A stretch of 64,000 bases of DNA from Ruegeria atlantica (GCF_013032505.1 NZ_WQCG01000003.1:310001-374000), one strand, 5' to 3'; numbered from the stretch's first letter, positions 46,384 through 56,089 are shown. Numbers and translations are program-made. Notes: generated by a model from the letters alone, not told the origin.

Positions 46384-47007
46384 TCACACAGCGCGCGCCG
46401 AATAGCCGCGCGATGTGCGCGAAGGCGGGCCGGTTGGGAAACTGTGCTCCGCCTCCAACTGCCAGCCCGCTTCCGTTAACATCTTGGCCACCTGCCGCGG
46501 TCTGTACGACCGGTGGCGCCATTGAAACCAGATAATTGCATTACACCAATGCGGTTTGCTGACGACGAGCCACAGCTTTGCCGCCGACGCGGCCTGCTTG
46601 CGCATCTGGCGCAAGGCGTCGATGGGATCATTGCAGTGCTCAAGGACATGGGCGGCCAGAATGCAATCAAACCGCTCCGTTGGTTGAAAGTCCTCCAACC
46701 GAGATTGCACTGTTTGTGAAGTGACACCTCGTTTGGCCAAGGCATGCCTGGCCTGTTGCAGCATCTTCCCGGACGGCTCCAGCAGAGTGATCCGACCCTC
46801 GGGTTGAATGACTGCGCGTGCCTCGGCAAATGCGCCCGTCCCGCACCCCACATCCAGGGCATTTCGGCCAAGCGCGCCTGCCAAACCAGTCGACAGAAAC
46901 CCCAGATAGGCGTCGAAATAACCCAACAGACGCATCTTATCGGCCCAGCCGGGGGCCGCGGCATCGTATTTTTGATCGAGTCTATCTGAACTGGACGCGT
47001 CCTGCAT
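46384..47007 (-). CDS. Class I SAM-dependent methyltransferase
   Basis: 207 residues from ATG 47007. Motif I is ALDVGCGTGAFAEA, followed by an acidic ITLLEPS strand end, FDCILAAHVLEHCNDP and KLWLVVSKPHW, the ordinary layout of UbiE/Methyltransf_11 proteins. The substrate is unknown. A GTG at 47031 would add eight residues but lies inside the trpB terminator hairpin, so the ATG is preferred. It is downstream of trpB and probably receives only read-through or its own promoter. Confidence 0.85.
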   Translation of the reverse strand: MQDASSSDRLDQKYDAAAPGWADKMRLLGYFDAYLGFLSTGLAGALGRNALDVGCGTGAFAEARAVIQPEGRITLLEPSGKMLQQARHALAKRGVTSQTVQSRLEDFQPTERFDCILAAHVLEHCNDPIDALRQMRKQAASAAKLWLVVSKPHWCNAIIWFQWRHRSYRPRQVAKMLTEAGWQLEAEHSFPTGPPSRTSRGYSARAV

Positions 47008-47028
47008 GCCGCCCAGGGTGGCATGAAA

Positions 47029-47053
47029 CACCCGGGACGCAAAGCCCCGGGTA
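47029..47053 (-). terminator. Terminator of trpB
   Basis: On the minus strand ACCCGGG and CCCGGGT form a stem around a GCTTTGCGT-like loop, followed by GTTTC. It starts 5 bases after the trpB stop codon. The short T tail makes it weaker than the others. Confidence 0.7.
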
Positions 47054-47057
47054 GCCG

Positions 47058-48305
47058 TTAGCCAGCCGTACGGCCCTCGGTATCGGACATGTCGAAGTTC
47101 AGGTATTTGGCCACAGTCTGAACGTCCTTATCGCCGCGTCCGCACATGTTCATGCAGATCAGGTGATCCTTTGGCAATTCGGGTGCGATCTTCATGACAT
47201 GTGCCAAGGCGTGGCTGGGTTCCAACGCGGGGATAATGCCTTCGGTTGCACAGCACAGCTGAAACGCTTCCAGCGCCTCTTTGTCTGTGATCGAGACATA
47301 GTTCGCGCGACCGATGTCATTCAGCCAGGAATGCTCAGGCCCGATGCCGGGGTAATCCAGACCGGCCGAGATCGAATAGCCTTCAAGGATCTGACCGTCA
47401 TCGTCCTGCAGCAGGTACGTGCGATTGCCATGCAGCACACCCGGGCGACCGCCGGTCAGCGAAGCGCAATGCTCCATCTTTTCGTTCACGCCTTTACCGC
47501 CCGCCTCTACGCCGATGATGTTGACCGATTTGTCGTCGAGGAATGGGTAGAACAGGCCCATGGCATTCGAGCCACCGCCAATGGCAGCGATGATCGTGTC
47601 GGGCAGACGGCCTTCGGCCTTGTGCATCTGCTCCTTAGCTTCCTTGCCGATGATCGACTGAAAGTCGCGCACCATCGCTGGGTATGGGTGCGGACCAGCC
47701 ACGGTGCCAATGCAATAGAACGTGTCACGGACGTTGGTTACCCAATCGCGCAGCGCGTCGTTCATGGCGTCTTTAAGAGTTCCGCGACCTGAGGTGACCG
47801 GAATAACTTCGGCGCCCAACAGGCGCATACGGAATACGTTCGGTGCCTGACGCTGTACGTCATGCGCGCCCATGTAGACCACGCACTTAAGGCCAAATTT
47901 GGCGCAGACGGTGGCGGTCGCCACGCCATGTTGCCCTGCCCCGGTTTCCGCAATAATTCGGGTCTTGCCCATGCGCCGCGCCAGAATGATCTGGCCCAGA
48001 ACATTGTTAATCTTGTGTGCCCCGGTGTGGTTCAACTCATCGCGCTTGAGATAGATCTTCGCCCCGCCCAGGTGCTCAGTCAGGCGTTCTGCGTAGTACA
48101 ACGGCGAGGGGCGACCCACGTAGTTCGCCCACAGATCGTCCATTTCGGCCCAGAAAGTCGGATCATCCTTGGCTTTTTCATATTCCTCTTCCAGCGACAG
48201 GATCAGCGGCATCAGCGTTTCGCTGACAAACCGTCCTCCGAAGATGCCAAAGCGGCCCTGTTCGTCGGGACCGGACATGAAGGAATTGAATAGATCGTTG
48301 GCCAT
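47058..48305 (-). CDS. trpB: Tryptophan synthase beta chain
   Basis: 415 residues. PLP-dependent condensation of indole with serine to give tryptophan. The PLP lysine is Lys98 in [23 protein letters not shown], the PLP-phosphate loop IGGGSNAMG and [11 protein letters not shown] are all intact, the last being a TrpB1-type hallmark. The ATG follows a GAGGGAGA site. Upstream on the same strand are a small ABM-like gene and trpF, so transcription probably runs lapA-trpF-small gene-trpB. Confidence 0.98.
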   Translation of the reverse strand: MANDLFNSFMSGPDEQGRFGIFGGRFVSETLMPLILSLEEEYEKAKDDPTFWAEMDDLWANYVGRPSPLYYAERLTEHLGGAKIYLKRDELNHTGAHKINNVLGQIILARRMGKTRIIAETGAGQHGVATATVCAKFGLKCVVYMGAHDVQRQAPNVFRMRLLGAEVIPVTSGRGTLKDAMNDALRDWVTNVRDTFYCIGTVAGPHPYPAMVRDFQSIIGKEAKEQMHKAEGRLPDTIIAAIGGGSNAMGLFYPFLDDKSVNIIGVEAGGKGVNEKMEHCASLTGGRPGVLHGNRTYLLQDDDGQILEGYSISAGLDYPGIGPEHSWLNDIGRANYVSITDKEALEAFQLCCATEGIIPALEPSHALAHVMKIAPELPKDHLICMNMCGRGDKDVQTVAKYLNFDMSDTEGRTAG

Positions 48306-48372
48306 GGGTGTCTCCCTCGTCGTACCCGTTGTTCATAGGAGGTGCTGACAGGTTTTGCCATGGCAAAACGTA

Positions 48373-48711
48373 TCATTTCGCGGGCCTGTATCGATGCTTC
48401 CAGATCCGCAGGGCCTGCTCTTCGGTTGGAACTGCAATGCATGAGAAATGGTGGAACTCATGCGTGATAGACAACCGATCCGAAGCCTCAAGAACGCGCC
48501 TGTGAGATCCCGAATGGGCAAATGTCAGCATTGCCTCGGCATCCTGCCAAACGCTGAGCGAAAAGTAGAGCCCACCGTGCGGGAACATCTGCGCATGCAC
48601 GCACAATGGGTCACCGCGCGCCTGATTCAATGCCTGTCCTGCGCGCCAAAAGAACTCTGGCGCGTTGTACCAATGGTTCAGGGTAACCCCGCCAATCGCT
48701 GCAAGCATCAT
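48373..48711 (-). CDS. Small protein of the ABM/spheroidene-monooxygenase-like type in the trp cluster
   Basis: 112 residues with a strong GGGGAGGA site; two consecutive ATGs (48711, 48708). The ferredoxin-like pattern includes GLYFSLSVWQDAEAMLTFAHSGSHR, where a Trp-x-x-x-x-x-x-x-F-x-x-S-x-x-H arrangement resembles DUF3291/ABM proteins and the haem-interacting segment of spheroidene monooxygenase. It lies between trpF and trpB with a 67-bp gap to trpB. No function is proven; a redox or haem-related role is inference. Confidence 0.65.
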   Translation of the reverse strand: MMLAAIGGVTLNHWYNAPEFFWRAGQALNQARGDPLCVHAQMFPHGGLYFSLSVWQDAEAMLTFAHSGSHRRVLEASDRLSITHEFHHFSCIAVPTEEQALRIWKHRYRPAK

Positions 48712-48754
48712 TGTTCCTCCCCGACGTTATATACGGGGAAGGTCAGCAAGCAGA

Positions 48755-49396
48755 TCAATGGGCGGCGGACACGAATTCGGAAATCTTAATGGAGTCTTTA
48801 ATTCCGGGCGAACTTTCGACGCCGGAAGACACATCAACCTGTTTCGCGCCGGTCATACGGATCGCTTCGGCGACGTTGTCCGGGGTAAGTCCCCCGGCCA
48901 GCATCCACGGCTTTCGCCAGTATTTCCGGCCTGCGAGCAATCTCCAGTCAAAGGCAAGCCCGTTGCCGCCTGGCAGTTCGGAGGTGCGCGGCGGCTTCGC
49001 GTCGATCAGCAATTGATCAGCCACTTCCGAATACAAATCAATCGAACTCAGATCCTCAGCCTCGGCGATGCCGATTGCTTTCATCACCGGCAGGCCAAAT
49101 CTGTCGCGTACTTCTGAAACCCGCTGCGGTGTTTCCTTGCCATGCAATTGCAACATGTCCAAGGGCACGCTTTCGACGATATGGTCCAGTTCTTCGTCCG
49201 TCGCATTCACGGTCAGCGCGACCTTGGCCACGCCTGCAGGAACAAGCTGCGCCAGCCCTGCCGCTGCACCAAGGTCCAGATGCCGTGGCGATTTTGAGAA
49301 AAATACAAAGCCGACATAACGTGCACCGGCATCAGCCGCAGCGCGCACGTGATCCGGTGCGGTTAGCCCGCAGATTTTTACAGCTACATCGGTCAT
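48755..49396 (-). CDS. trpF: Phosphoribosylanthranilate isomerase
   Basis: 213 residues. TIM-barrel enzyme of tryptophan synthesis that converts N-(5-phosphoribosyl)anthranilate to CdRP. The N-terminal VKICGLT holds the catalytic Cys9; later motifs are [32 protein letters not shown], the [12 protein letters not shown] phosphate loop and [14 protein letters not shown], which ends the barrel. It starts 11 bases after the lapA-like gene. Confidence 0.97.
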   Translation of the reverse strand: MTDVAVKICGLTAPDHVRAAADAGARYVGFVFFSKSPRHLDLGAAAGLAQLVPAGVAKVALTVNATDEELDHIVESVPLDMLQLHGKETPQRVSEVRDRFGLPVMKAIGIAEAEDLSSIDLYSEVADQLLIDAKPPRTSELPGGNGLAFDWRLLAGRKYWRKPWMLAGGLTPDNVAEAIRMTGAKQVDVSSGVESSPGIKDSIKISEFVSAAH

Positions 49397-49407
49397 ATAA
49401 AGGTGCC

Positions 49408-49761
49408 TTAGCTGGCTTCGTCCAGCAGAGCCAGAACGTCGTCCTTGCCCTCATTCTGCTTTTTCTTGAGCTTTTTGACCTCGCGCTCAAGTTTGCGCAC
49501 CTCGCCAGTTTTGGTTGAGGCATCGCGGCGGTGTTTATGCTCGCGCAGCCATTCCCACAAAAAGCCGATGATCAACCCGGCGACAACACCACCCAGAACC
49601 ACAACAAACAATGGCAGGGAGGTCGAGAAATTGGTCCCCAGTAGTTCAGCCAGGGCGTCCGGCATCAGTTTCAGCTCGACGAGTTCGCGATTTGCCAACG
49701 AGATCGACACAAGAACGATCCCGAGAATCGCCAGAAAAGCATATCGAAGGTAACGCATCAT
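49408..49761 (-). CDS. LapA family (DUF1049) inner membrane protein
   Basis: 117 residues with two membrane helices ([20 protein letters not shown] and [21 protein letters not shown]) and a basic cytoplasmic coiled-coil tail rich in Lys, Glu and Arg. This matches LapA/YciS proteins; in E. coli LapA/LapB take part in LPS assembly control. LapB is not adjacent here. The gene lies 4 bases after ihfB and before trpF, a common alphaproteobacterial order. Confidence 0.85.
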   Translation of the reverse strand: MMRYLRYAFLAILGIVLVSISLANRELVELKLMPDALAELLGTNFSTSLPLFVVVLGGVVAGLIIGFLWEWLREHKHRRDASTKTGEVRKLEREVKKLKKKQNEGKDDVLALLDEAS

Positions 49762-49765
49762 GGTG

Positions 49766-50050
49766 TCAGGCTTTACCGTTCAATCGATCCCTTAGCAACT
49801 TGCCAGTTTTGAAGAATGGAACACATTTTTCTTCGACCTGCACAGTCTCACCCGTACGGGGGTTACGGCCAACGCGCGCGTCCCTTTGTTTGACCGAGAA
49901 CGCACCAAAGCCGCGCAGTTCAACACGGTCGCCGCGCGCCATGGCATCTGTCACTTCTTCGAACACCGTATTCACAATCCGCTCGACGTCACGCTGATAG
50001 AGATGCGGGTTTTCGTCGGCGATTTTCTGAATCAGTTCTGAACGGATCAT
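49766..50050 (-). CDS. ihfB: Integration host factor subunit beta
   Basis: 94 residues from ATG 50050 with a GGGAGGG site. DNA-bending HU/IHF family protein. The beta-arm sequence [22 protein letters not shown] is intact (signature GFGxFxxxxRxARxGRNPxTG), with the Pro at the arm tip that intercalates into DNA. It acts with IHF-alpha in recombination, replication and transcription. It is downstream of rpsA, as in most proteobacteria, and separated from it by a terminator. Confidence 0.96.
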   Translation of the reverse strand: MIRSELIQKIADENPHLYQRDVERIVNTVFEEVTDAMARGDRVELRGFGAFSVKQRDARVGRNPRTGETVQVEEKCVPFFKTGKLLRDRLNGKA

Positions 50051-50261
50051 GAGTGTTACCCTCCCAGGCGACCGGTTAACCATGTCTATTGTTCTGGACA
50101 GTATAGGAAAAAACCGTGATCGGGGGAACTTATACTCTGTGTCCAAAGCCTTCATTTTGCCGCGAACTCAGGCGATTTTTTGCTTGATCATGCAGAATTC
50201 GCATCAAATGCATGAGCGACTGCCAAATTAAACTCAAAAATCGGAACATATTGATTCGCAA

Positions 50262-50292
50262 CAAAAACGGCCCCGCACTTGCGTGCGAGGCC
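50262..50292 (-). terminator. Rho-independent terminator of rpsA
   Basis: On the minus strand CGGCCTCGCAC pairs with GTGCGGGGCCG around GCAA and is followed by TTTTTG, 30 bases after the rpsA stop codon. Confidence 0.9.
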
Positions 50293-50321
50293 GAAATTCT
50301 TGTTTGGGATGCGTCCCTGGC

Positions 50322-51998
50322 TTAGTCGCCGGATTTCAACGCTGCACCCAGGATATCGCCCAGCGATGCGCCCGAGTCGGAAGAACCGTACTGTTCCACG
50401 GCCTCTTTCTCTTCGGCGATTTCGCGCGCCTTGATCGACAGGCCCAGACGACGGGTTTTGCTGTCGACGTTGGTGACGCGGACGTCGATCTTGTCGCTGA
50501 CCGAGAAACGCTCGGGGCGCTGCTCAGCGCGATCACGCGACAGGTCGGAACGACGGATGAACGACTTCATGCCTTCGTATTCGACTTCGATGCCGCCATC
50601 TTCGATCGCGGTGACTTCGACGGTGATGATCGAGCCACGCTTCACACCGCCCACGGCTTCGGCGAACTTGTCACCGCCCAGGGCTTTGATCGACAGCGAG
50701 ATACGCTCTTTTTCCACGTCAACTTCCGAGACAACGGCCGAAACCATGTCGCCTTTGCGGTAGTTCTGGATCGCATCCTCGCCACGCTCGTCCCAAGACA
50801 GGTCCGACAGGTGAACCATGCCGTCGATGTCGCCTTCGAGGCCAATGAACAGACCGAATTCGGTGATGTTCTTGACTTCGCCTTCGACCTCGGTGCCCTC
50901 GGGGTGTGTTTCTGCAAACACTTCCCATGGGTTGCGCTGAGTCTGCTTCAGGCCCAGAGACACGCGACGCTTGGCTCCGTCGATTTCCAGAACCATGACG
51001 TCGACTTCCTGGCTGGTCGAAACGATCTTGCCGGGGTGGACGTTTTTCTTGGTCCAGGACATCTCGGACACGTGCACCAGACCTTCAACACCGGCTTCCA
51101 GCTCGACGAACGCGCCGTAGTCGGTGATGTTGGTGACGCGACCCTGATGGACCGAGCCCAGCGGGTACTTGGCAGCAACCAGGTCCCAAGGATCTTCCTG
51201 CAGCTGCTTCATGCCCAGGCTGATGCGGTGGGTCTCTTTGTTGATCTTGATGACCTGAACCTTGATGGTTTCGCCGATCGTCAGGATCTCGGACGGGTGG
51301 TTCACACGGCGCCATGCCATGTCGGTGACGTGCAGCAGGCCGTCAACGCCGCCCAGGTCAACGAATGCGCCGTATTCGGTGATGTTCTTAACAACACCCT
51401 CAACGGTCTGACCTTCGGACAGGTTACCGATGACTTCGGCACGCTGTTCGGCACGCGATTCTTCCAGGATTGCGCGGCGCGAGACAACGATGTTGCCACG
51501 GCGGCGGTCCATTTTCAGAATCTGGAACGGCTGCTTCAGACCCATCAGCGGGCCAGCGTCGCGCACTGGGCGAACATCAACCTGCGAGCCGGGCAGGAAC
51601 GCAACTGCGCCACCCAGATCGACAGTGAAACCACCTTTGACGCGGCCAAAGATTGCACCTTCGACGCGCTGGTCGTCGGCGTATGCTTTTTCCAGACGGT
51701 CCCATGCCTCTTCACGGCGGGCCATCTCGCGTGAGATGACGGCTTCGCCACGGGCGTTTTCTGCAGCGCGCAGGTAAACTTCTACCTCGTCACCAACAGC
51801 GATTTCAGGGGCTTCGCCGGGATTTGCGAATTCTTTCAGATCAACGCGGCCTTCCATTTTGTAGCCTACGTCGATGATGGCTTGGCCGGCTTCGATCGCC
51901 AGAACCTTACCTTTGACAACAGAACCCTCTTCGGGCGTGTCCATTTCGAAGCTTTCGTTCAGGAGGGCTTCGAATTCCTCCATAGATGTATCAGCCAT
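50322..51998 (-). CDS. rpsA: 30S ribosomal protein S1
   Basis: 558 residues from ATG 51998 (MADTSMEEFEALL); the open frame continues upstream but this start matches the family. Six S1/OB domains are visible, each with the G-x-V-x-x-I/V-x-x-F/Y-G-x-F/A-V-D/E-L pattern, for example ITEYGAFVDLGGVDGLLH, ITDYGAFVELEAGVEGLVH and ITEFGLFIGLEGDIDGMVH. S1 binds mRNA on the small subunit and helps initiate translation. ihfB follows. The usual upstream neighbour cmk is 5.4 kb away. Confidence 0.97.
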   Translation of the reverse strand: MADTSMEEFEALLNESFEMDTPEEGSVVKGKVLAIEAGQAIIDVGYKMEGRVDLKEFANPGEAPEIAVGDEVEVYLRAAENARGEAVISREMARREEAWDRLEKAYADDQRVEGAIFGRVKGGFTVDLGGAVAFLPGSQVDVRPVRDAGPLMGLKQPFQILKMDRRRGNIVVSRRAILEESRAEQRAEVIGNLSEGQTVEGVVKNITEYGAFVDLGGVDGLLHVTDMAWRRVNHPSEILTIGETIKVQVIKINKETHRISLGMKQLQEDPWDLVAAKYPLGSVHQGRVTNITDYGAFVELEAGVEGLVHVSEMSWTKKNVHPGKIVSTSQEVDVMVLEIDGAKRRVSLGLKQTQRNPWEVFAETHPEGTEVEGEVKNITEFGLFIGLEGDIDGMVHLSDLSWDERGEDAIQNYRKGDMVSAVVSEVDVEKERISLSIKALGGDKFAEAVGGVKRGSIITVEVTAIEDGGIEVEYEGMKSFIRRSDLSRDRAEQRPERFSVSDKIDVRVTNVDSKTRRLGLSIKAREIAEEKEAVEQYGSSDSGASLGDILGAALKSGD

Positions 51999-52100
51999 GT
52001 GGCGTTGTTTTCCTCTACATAACGTTTTTGCTGGCCGAGCGGTTGTCTCCGCCGGTCTTGATTCATGGTGCCATCGGACGTGACCCGGTGCGCCCCTGAG

Positions 52101-52135
52101 CAAACAAACACAAAGGGCCGAGGTAACCCGGCCCT
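52101..52135 (-). terminator. Terminator downstream of the DUF6525 gene
   Basis: Minus-strand AGGGCCG and CGGCCCT pair around an 8-base loop and are followed by TTGTGTTTGTTTG. It isolates rpsA from transcription of the gene at 52248. Confidence 0.72.
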
Positions 52136-52247
52136 GCTCAGAAACGTCATCCGGACGTTGACCGCCCTTGTGTTGACAGCGCGCGTATATGCGGAATCAC
52201 CGACAGGCGCAAGAGGAAAGCCTTGAAATACAGGGCCTCGGCCGCCA

Positions 52248-52523
52248 TCACGACTGCCGCGCTATGTCCCAGACCGTCGCATCTTGTTGCAGCATCGACT
52301 GCTCGATCGCATTCAAACGGGAATAAGCTTGGCCGGGATTCTGCTCACCTCCCACTTTATCCCAAATGCGTAACGCCGATGCCGGGCTCCAAGGCAAGCA
52401 CGCTGAGGCCAGCCACCGCCGCAAATCCGCGGGCAAAGCGTCATAGGCTTGCATTGGCGATCCTGCCCGCCGGCGGCGTTTGATCCGACTGCGAAGGTTT
52501 CGGCTTTTTCCACGACCAGTCAT
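52248..52523 (-). CDS. DUF6525 family small protein
   Basis: 91 residues, very basic at the N-terminus (RGKSRNLRSRIKRRRR). The core PMQAYDALPADLRRWLASACLPWSP, SALRIWDK and the C-terminal LNAIEQSML fit the small Rhodobacterales family DUF6525, which has no assigned function. The 3' end is followed by a terminator. Its 5' end overlaps the leader region of the divergent sulfatase gene. Confidence 0.65.
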   Translation of the reverse strand: MTGRGKSRNLRSRIKRRRRAGSPMQAYDALPADLRRWLASACLPWSPASALRIWDKVGGEQNPGQAYSRLNAIEQSMLQQDATVWDIARQS

Positions 52524-52737
52524 TGCGCGATCCGGTCATCAGTGCGCGCTAGCCAGGTTTGTTGGGTGTTGGTGGGTTTTGTCATGCTCACTCAAAGGTT
52601 TTGCTATGTTATTACATTTTAATGCTGCGCCCGCAACCCGCTTCACTGGGAGACGCACCTATTTCTGCGACGAATGTCGCGTATCGAACGGCAAAGCCCG
52701 CACCAGTTGCGAGACTTTGAAAAAGTCGGAGGACCCC

Positions 52738-54213
52738 ATGCGCCAACACCTGAACTTTCTCGTCATCATTTCGGATGAACACCGCAAGGATGCGATGGGG
52801 TGCGCTGGCCATCCGATTGTCAAAACACCCAATCTGGACGCACTGGCCGCGCGCGGCACGATGTTTCAATCCGCCTACACACCCTCACCCATGTGCGTAC
52901 CCACACGGGCGGCGCTTGCGACCGGAGACTGGGTTCACACGACTGGAAACTGGGACAGCGCAACACCCTATGACGGACATCCGCGCAGTTGGATGCGACA
53001 GTTGCGCGACGCGGGGCGCGAGGTGGTTTCCATTGGTAAGCTGCACTTCAGGTCCAACGAAGACGACAATGGCTTCTCGCAGGAAATCTTGCCGATGCAC
53101 GTGGTCGGGGGCGTTGGCTGGGCCGTTGGTCTTTTGCGCGAAAATCCACCGGTCTACGATTCGACATCCGAACTGGCGGACGATGTCGGGGTCGGACCCA
53201 GCACCTATACCGATTACGATCTGGACATTACCGCGGCAGCCGAGGCTTGGTTGGCCGATCCCGCCCGTTCAGACCAACCCTGGGCGGCATTCATGTCGCT
53301 GGTCAGCCCGCATTACCCCCTGACCTGCCCCAAGGAATGGTACGACCTTTACGATCCGGCCCAGATGGATCTGCCGGTCGGCTATGGCAAAGGCCTGCCG
53401 GACCATGAAGAACTGCGCAATATCGCCGCGTTCTTTAACTACGACGACTATTTCGACGAGCAGAAAATGCGCGAAGCCAAGGCGGCCTACTATGGCCTGA
53501 CCTCAATGATGGACGATTGCGTTGGGCGCATCCTGAGGGTTTTGTCCGACAGCGGTCAGGCAGAGAATACCGTCGTGATCTATGTTTCGGACCACGGTGA
53601 CATGATGGGGGATCAGGGGTTCTGGACCAAACAGGTGATGTATGAGGCCAGTGCAGCAATTCCGATGATTGCCGCAGGCCCTGGCATTCCGGCGGGACGA
53701 CGTGTCACCACATGCACCAATCTGACGGACATCGCAGCGACTGCCCGTGACGTTTGCGGGGTCGAAGACGACGCTGGCAACGCAGGTCAACCCGGTATCT
53801 CTTTGGTGGGTTTGGCCAATGCCCCGGACGATCCCGATCGGACCGGGTTCAGCGAATACCATGATGGCGGGTCGAAAACCGGCAGTTTCATGGTGCGGTG
53901 GGGCAAGTGGAAGTATGTATACTATGTCGGCCAGTCCCCGCAATTGTTCGACCTATCAATCGATCCGCAAGAACAAATCAACCGTGCGCTGGATCGGGTA
54001 AATGACCCTCAGGTTCAGGCGGCATTGATCGAAGGGGAACGGCGGCTTCGCGAAATTTGTGACCCCGAAGAGGTCAACGCCCGCGCCTTTGCCGACCAAC
54101 GCAAGAAGATCGAAGACCTTGGCGGAGAAGAGGCCTGCCGCACGGCATTCGTGTTCAACCACACTCCCACTCCGACCGAGCAGAAAAAGCTGCGGGAAGG
54201 CTCCGCGCTCTAA
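52738..54213 (+). CDS. Sulfatase family protein (choline-sulfatase/arylsulfatase type)
   Basis: 491 residues from ATG 52738, preceded by GGAGGA. The sulfatase signature SPMCVPTRAALATG (C-x-P-x-R) is at residues 51-64, with Cys53 expected to be converted to formylglycine by an anaerobic or aerobic maturase not encoded here. Metal ligands include Asp13-Glu14 and the DHGDMMGDQGFW segment. Members hydrolyse sulfate esters. There is no signal peptide, so it is cytoplasmic, as for choline-sulfatases; the substrate is not known. It sits in the block between rpsA and cmk. Confidence 0.9.
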   Translation: MRQHLNFLVIISDEHRKDAMGCAGHPIVKTPNLDALAARGTMFQSAYTPSPMCVPTRAALATGDWVHTTGNWDSATPYDGHPRSWMRQLRDAGREVVSIGKLHFRSNEDDNGFSQEILPMHVVGGVGWAVGLLRENPPVYDSTSELADDVGVGPSTYTDYDLDITAAAEAWLADPARSDQPWAAFMSLVSPHYPLTCPKEWYDLYDPAQMDLPVGYGKGLPDHEELRNIAAFFNYDDYFDEQKMREAKAAYYGLTSMMDDCVGRILRVLSDSGQAENTVVIYVSDHGDMMGDQGFWTKQVMYEASAAIPMIAAGPGIPAGRRVTTCTNLTDIAATARDVCGVEDDAGNAGQPGISLVGLANAPDDPDRTGFSEYHDGGSKTGSFMVRWGKWKYVYYVGQSPQLFDLSIDPQEQINRALDRVNDPQVQAALIEGERRLREICDPEEVNARAFADQRKKIEDLGGEEACRTAFVFNHTPTPTEQKKLREGSAL

Positions 54214-54245
54214 CTTAATGGACAATTTCTAGAATGGGACCTCAG

Positions 54246-54275
54246 TCCGCGCAGCGAAGACTAATGCTGCGCGGA
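54246..54275. terminator. Hairpin between convergent sulfatase and halogenase genes
   Basis: TCCGCGCAGC and GCTGCGCGGA form a perfect 10-base stem around a 10-base loop, 32 bases after the sulfatase stop and 13 before the halogenase stop. There is no T run, so it would act as a 3' end stabiliser or a weak bidirectional terminator. Confidence 0.5.
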
Positions 54276-54288
54276 GTACTCGGGATGT

Positions 54289-55977
54289 CTAGAACAGTTG
54301 CAGGTCTTTCCTGCCACTTTGGATTTCTGCGAGATTCGGCATGTTCTGGATCGCCACAGGGGCAAGTTGTTCACCCGGCATCGAAACTGTCGGTTGCATC
54401 GCTGCCGCCATTCCAAAGGTCGGCCGTTGCTCCAGCTCTCCGCGGATGTCACGCAGCAGCGTTTTGTGATCCGGCATCGATTTGAGGATCTGCGCAAGAT
54501 CCACTTTTGCGCCTTTCCACCACTGGAACCAAATCGGCTTTTTCAACGGCCGCAATCGATCACGAATGCCGGTTCCGTAGCCGGTGTCGTAGACCTGCTT
54601 GCCTAATAGAACCGTCTGATAAACTCGGAAGTTAAACAGCGTTGCGAACTCAATATCGTGTTCCATGGGCAAGCGGTGTTGCCACAACTCCAGATTCTCA
54701 GCCAACCGATCCGGTATCTTCATTTCGGTGCGCGCGTCTATCCAGTATTGGTCATCCGTACGGTTACCCAACCGGTAGTGCAGGCAGATGAAATCCAGAA
54801 CCTCATCATAGAGCTTGTTCATCTGCCGGTTATATCTGTTCCGCAGAGATGGCTCCATGTCGCGCGTGGGCAAATGCTCGGCGAACCAGCGAATCGCATG
54901 ATCAATCATATGGATCGCGGTGCTTTCCAACGGTTCAATGAATCCACCGGACAGACCGATCGCCAGGCAGTTCTTGACCCAGGCATTGCGCACGCGCCCG
55001 ATGCGCATCGGGATCACGCGTGGCGTCAAACCTTTGCCGCTGTCGCCCAGCCATTCCAGATATTCATCCGCCGCCTGATCATCCGTGCGATGCGCGGATG
55101 AGAAAACATAACCCGTGCCCACACGATTGTAGAGTGGCACCCGCCACGTCCATCCCGCACCCAGTGCGGTAGAGCGTGTGACGCTTTCGATTTTATCGGG
55201 ATCAGGATGTTCGATCTGCAACGCCATTGCGCGGTCATTGGGCAGGTATTCCGAGTAATCCATAAACGGTTCACCCAGTGCCTTGTTGATAATCAAACCG
55301 CGGAAACCGGTGCAGTCGATAACCATCTCGATGTCGTGGCGGCCCTTACGCTCCAACATCAGGTGGCTGACGTTGCCTTGTTCATCCAGTTCAACGGCTT
55401 GCACCTCATCCTGAATATGCTCAATGCCGCGCTTTGTGCAGACTTTGGTCAGCATGCCCGCGAACTTCACAGCGTCCAGATGATACGCATAGCCAAAACG
55501 CTGTTCGAACTCGGGCTGGCCCAACGCGCGCGCGCCTTTGCACAGGCGGGCCAGATCATCGTGGGGCGAAATGGATTGCGTAAAGTCCCGGTCCCCGTTG
55601 CCAAATCGCAGGAAATATTCGGCAGCTTCTAGTCCCTCCAACAACTGGCCATGGGCAAAGGGGTTCACGTAGTCAATGCGATTGCCTTTTGCGTCCTTGT
55701 TCCAATTGCAAAACTTCACGCCCAGTTTGAAGGACGCATTGGTCTCGCGGAAAAAATCCCGCTCGGAAATGCCCGCCTGACGCAAAGTGACGGGCATGCG
55801 CGGCACGGTGGCCTCGCCGACACCAACGGTCGAGATATTGGGGCTTTCGATCAGGCAGATGCGCGGTCGATCCTTCGGTGCTGAAGTGCGTGAAAACACC
55901 ATGTCCAGGATCAGCGCAGTCATCCAACCGGCTGTTCCACCACCAACGATGGTGATTTTTCTCAAACGATTATTCAT
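54289..55977 (-). CDS. Tryptophan halogenase family flavoprotein
   Basis: 562 residues from ATG 55977. FADH2-dependent halogenases use O2 and halide to make HOCl, which reaches the substrate through an active-site Lys. Visible: FAD motif VGGGTAGWM at residues 11-19, GVGEATVP, the catalytic Lys84 in NASFKLGVKF, WTWRVPL as a variant of the WxWxIP motif, and GGFIEPLESTAIH with the conserved Glu. All expected catalytic residues are present, so a working halogenase is plausible. The substrate is unknown; many marine homologues act on unidentified compounds. No flavin reductase gene is adjacent. Confidence 0.88.
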   Translation of the reverse strand: MNNRLRKITIVGGGTAGWMTALILDMVFSRTSAPKDRPRICLIESPNISTVGVGEATVPRMPVTLRQAGISERDFFRETNASFKLGVKFCNWNKDAKGNRIDYVNPFAHGQLLEGLEAAEYFLRFGNGDRDFTQSISPHDDLARLCKGARALGQPEFEQRFGYAYHLDAVKFAGMLTKVCTKRGIEHIQDEVQAVELDEQGNVSHLMLERKGRHDIEMVIDCTGFRGLIINKALGEPFMDYSEYLPNDRAMALQIEHPDPDKIESVTRSTALGAGWTWRVPLYNRVGTGYVFSSAHRTDDQAADEYLEWLGDSGKGLTPRVIPMRIGRVRNAWVKNCLAIGLSGGFIEPLESTAIHMIDHAIRWFAEHLPTRDMEPSLRNRYNRQMNKLYDEVLDFICLHYRLGNRTDDQYWIDARTEMKIPDRLAENLELWQHRLPMEHDIEFATLFNFRVYQTVLLGKQVYDTGYGTGIRDRLRPLKKPIWFQWWKGAKVDLAQILKSMPDHKTLLRDIRGELEQRPTFGMAAAMQPTVSMPGEQLAPVAIQNMPNLAEIQSGRKDLQLF

Positions 55978-56046
55978 GTTTTTTTGTCCCTGTTGGCGTG
56001 AGGGGTTTTCCAGCAGCTGCCCCTTTTTTTGTTCGGGGCTTGTAAC

Positions 56047-56089
56047 GCAGCTTTCCCTTTCAGCTAGTGAGAGACTATAGCAGCTTTCC
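56047..56089. promoter_or_regulatory. Direct repeats GGAAAGCTGC upstream of the halogenase gene
   Basis: The 10-base word GGAAAGCTGC (minus strand) occurs at 56047-56056 and 56080-56089, exactly 33 bp apart (about three helical turns), 70-112 bases before the halogenase start. This fits two binding sites on one face of the DNA. Confidence 0.4.

Noticed and set aside
50283..51734. 483-codon open frame on the plus strand
   Set aside because: Antisense to rpsA; repetitive Val/Asp/Phe translation mirrors the S1 repeats.
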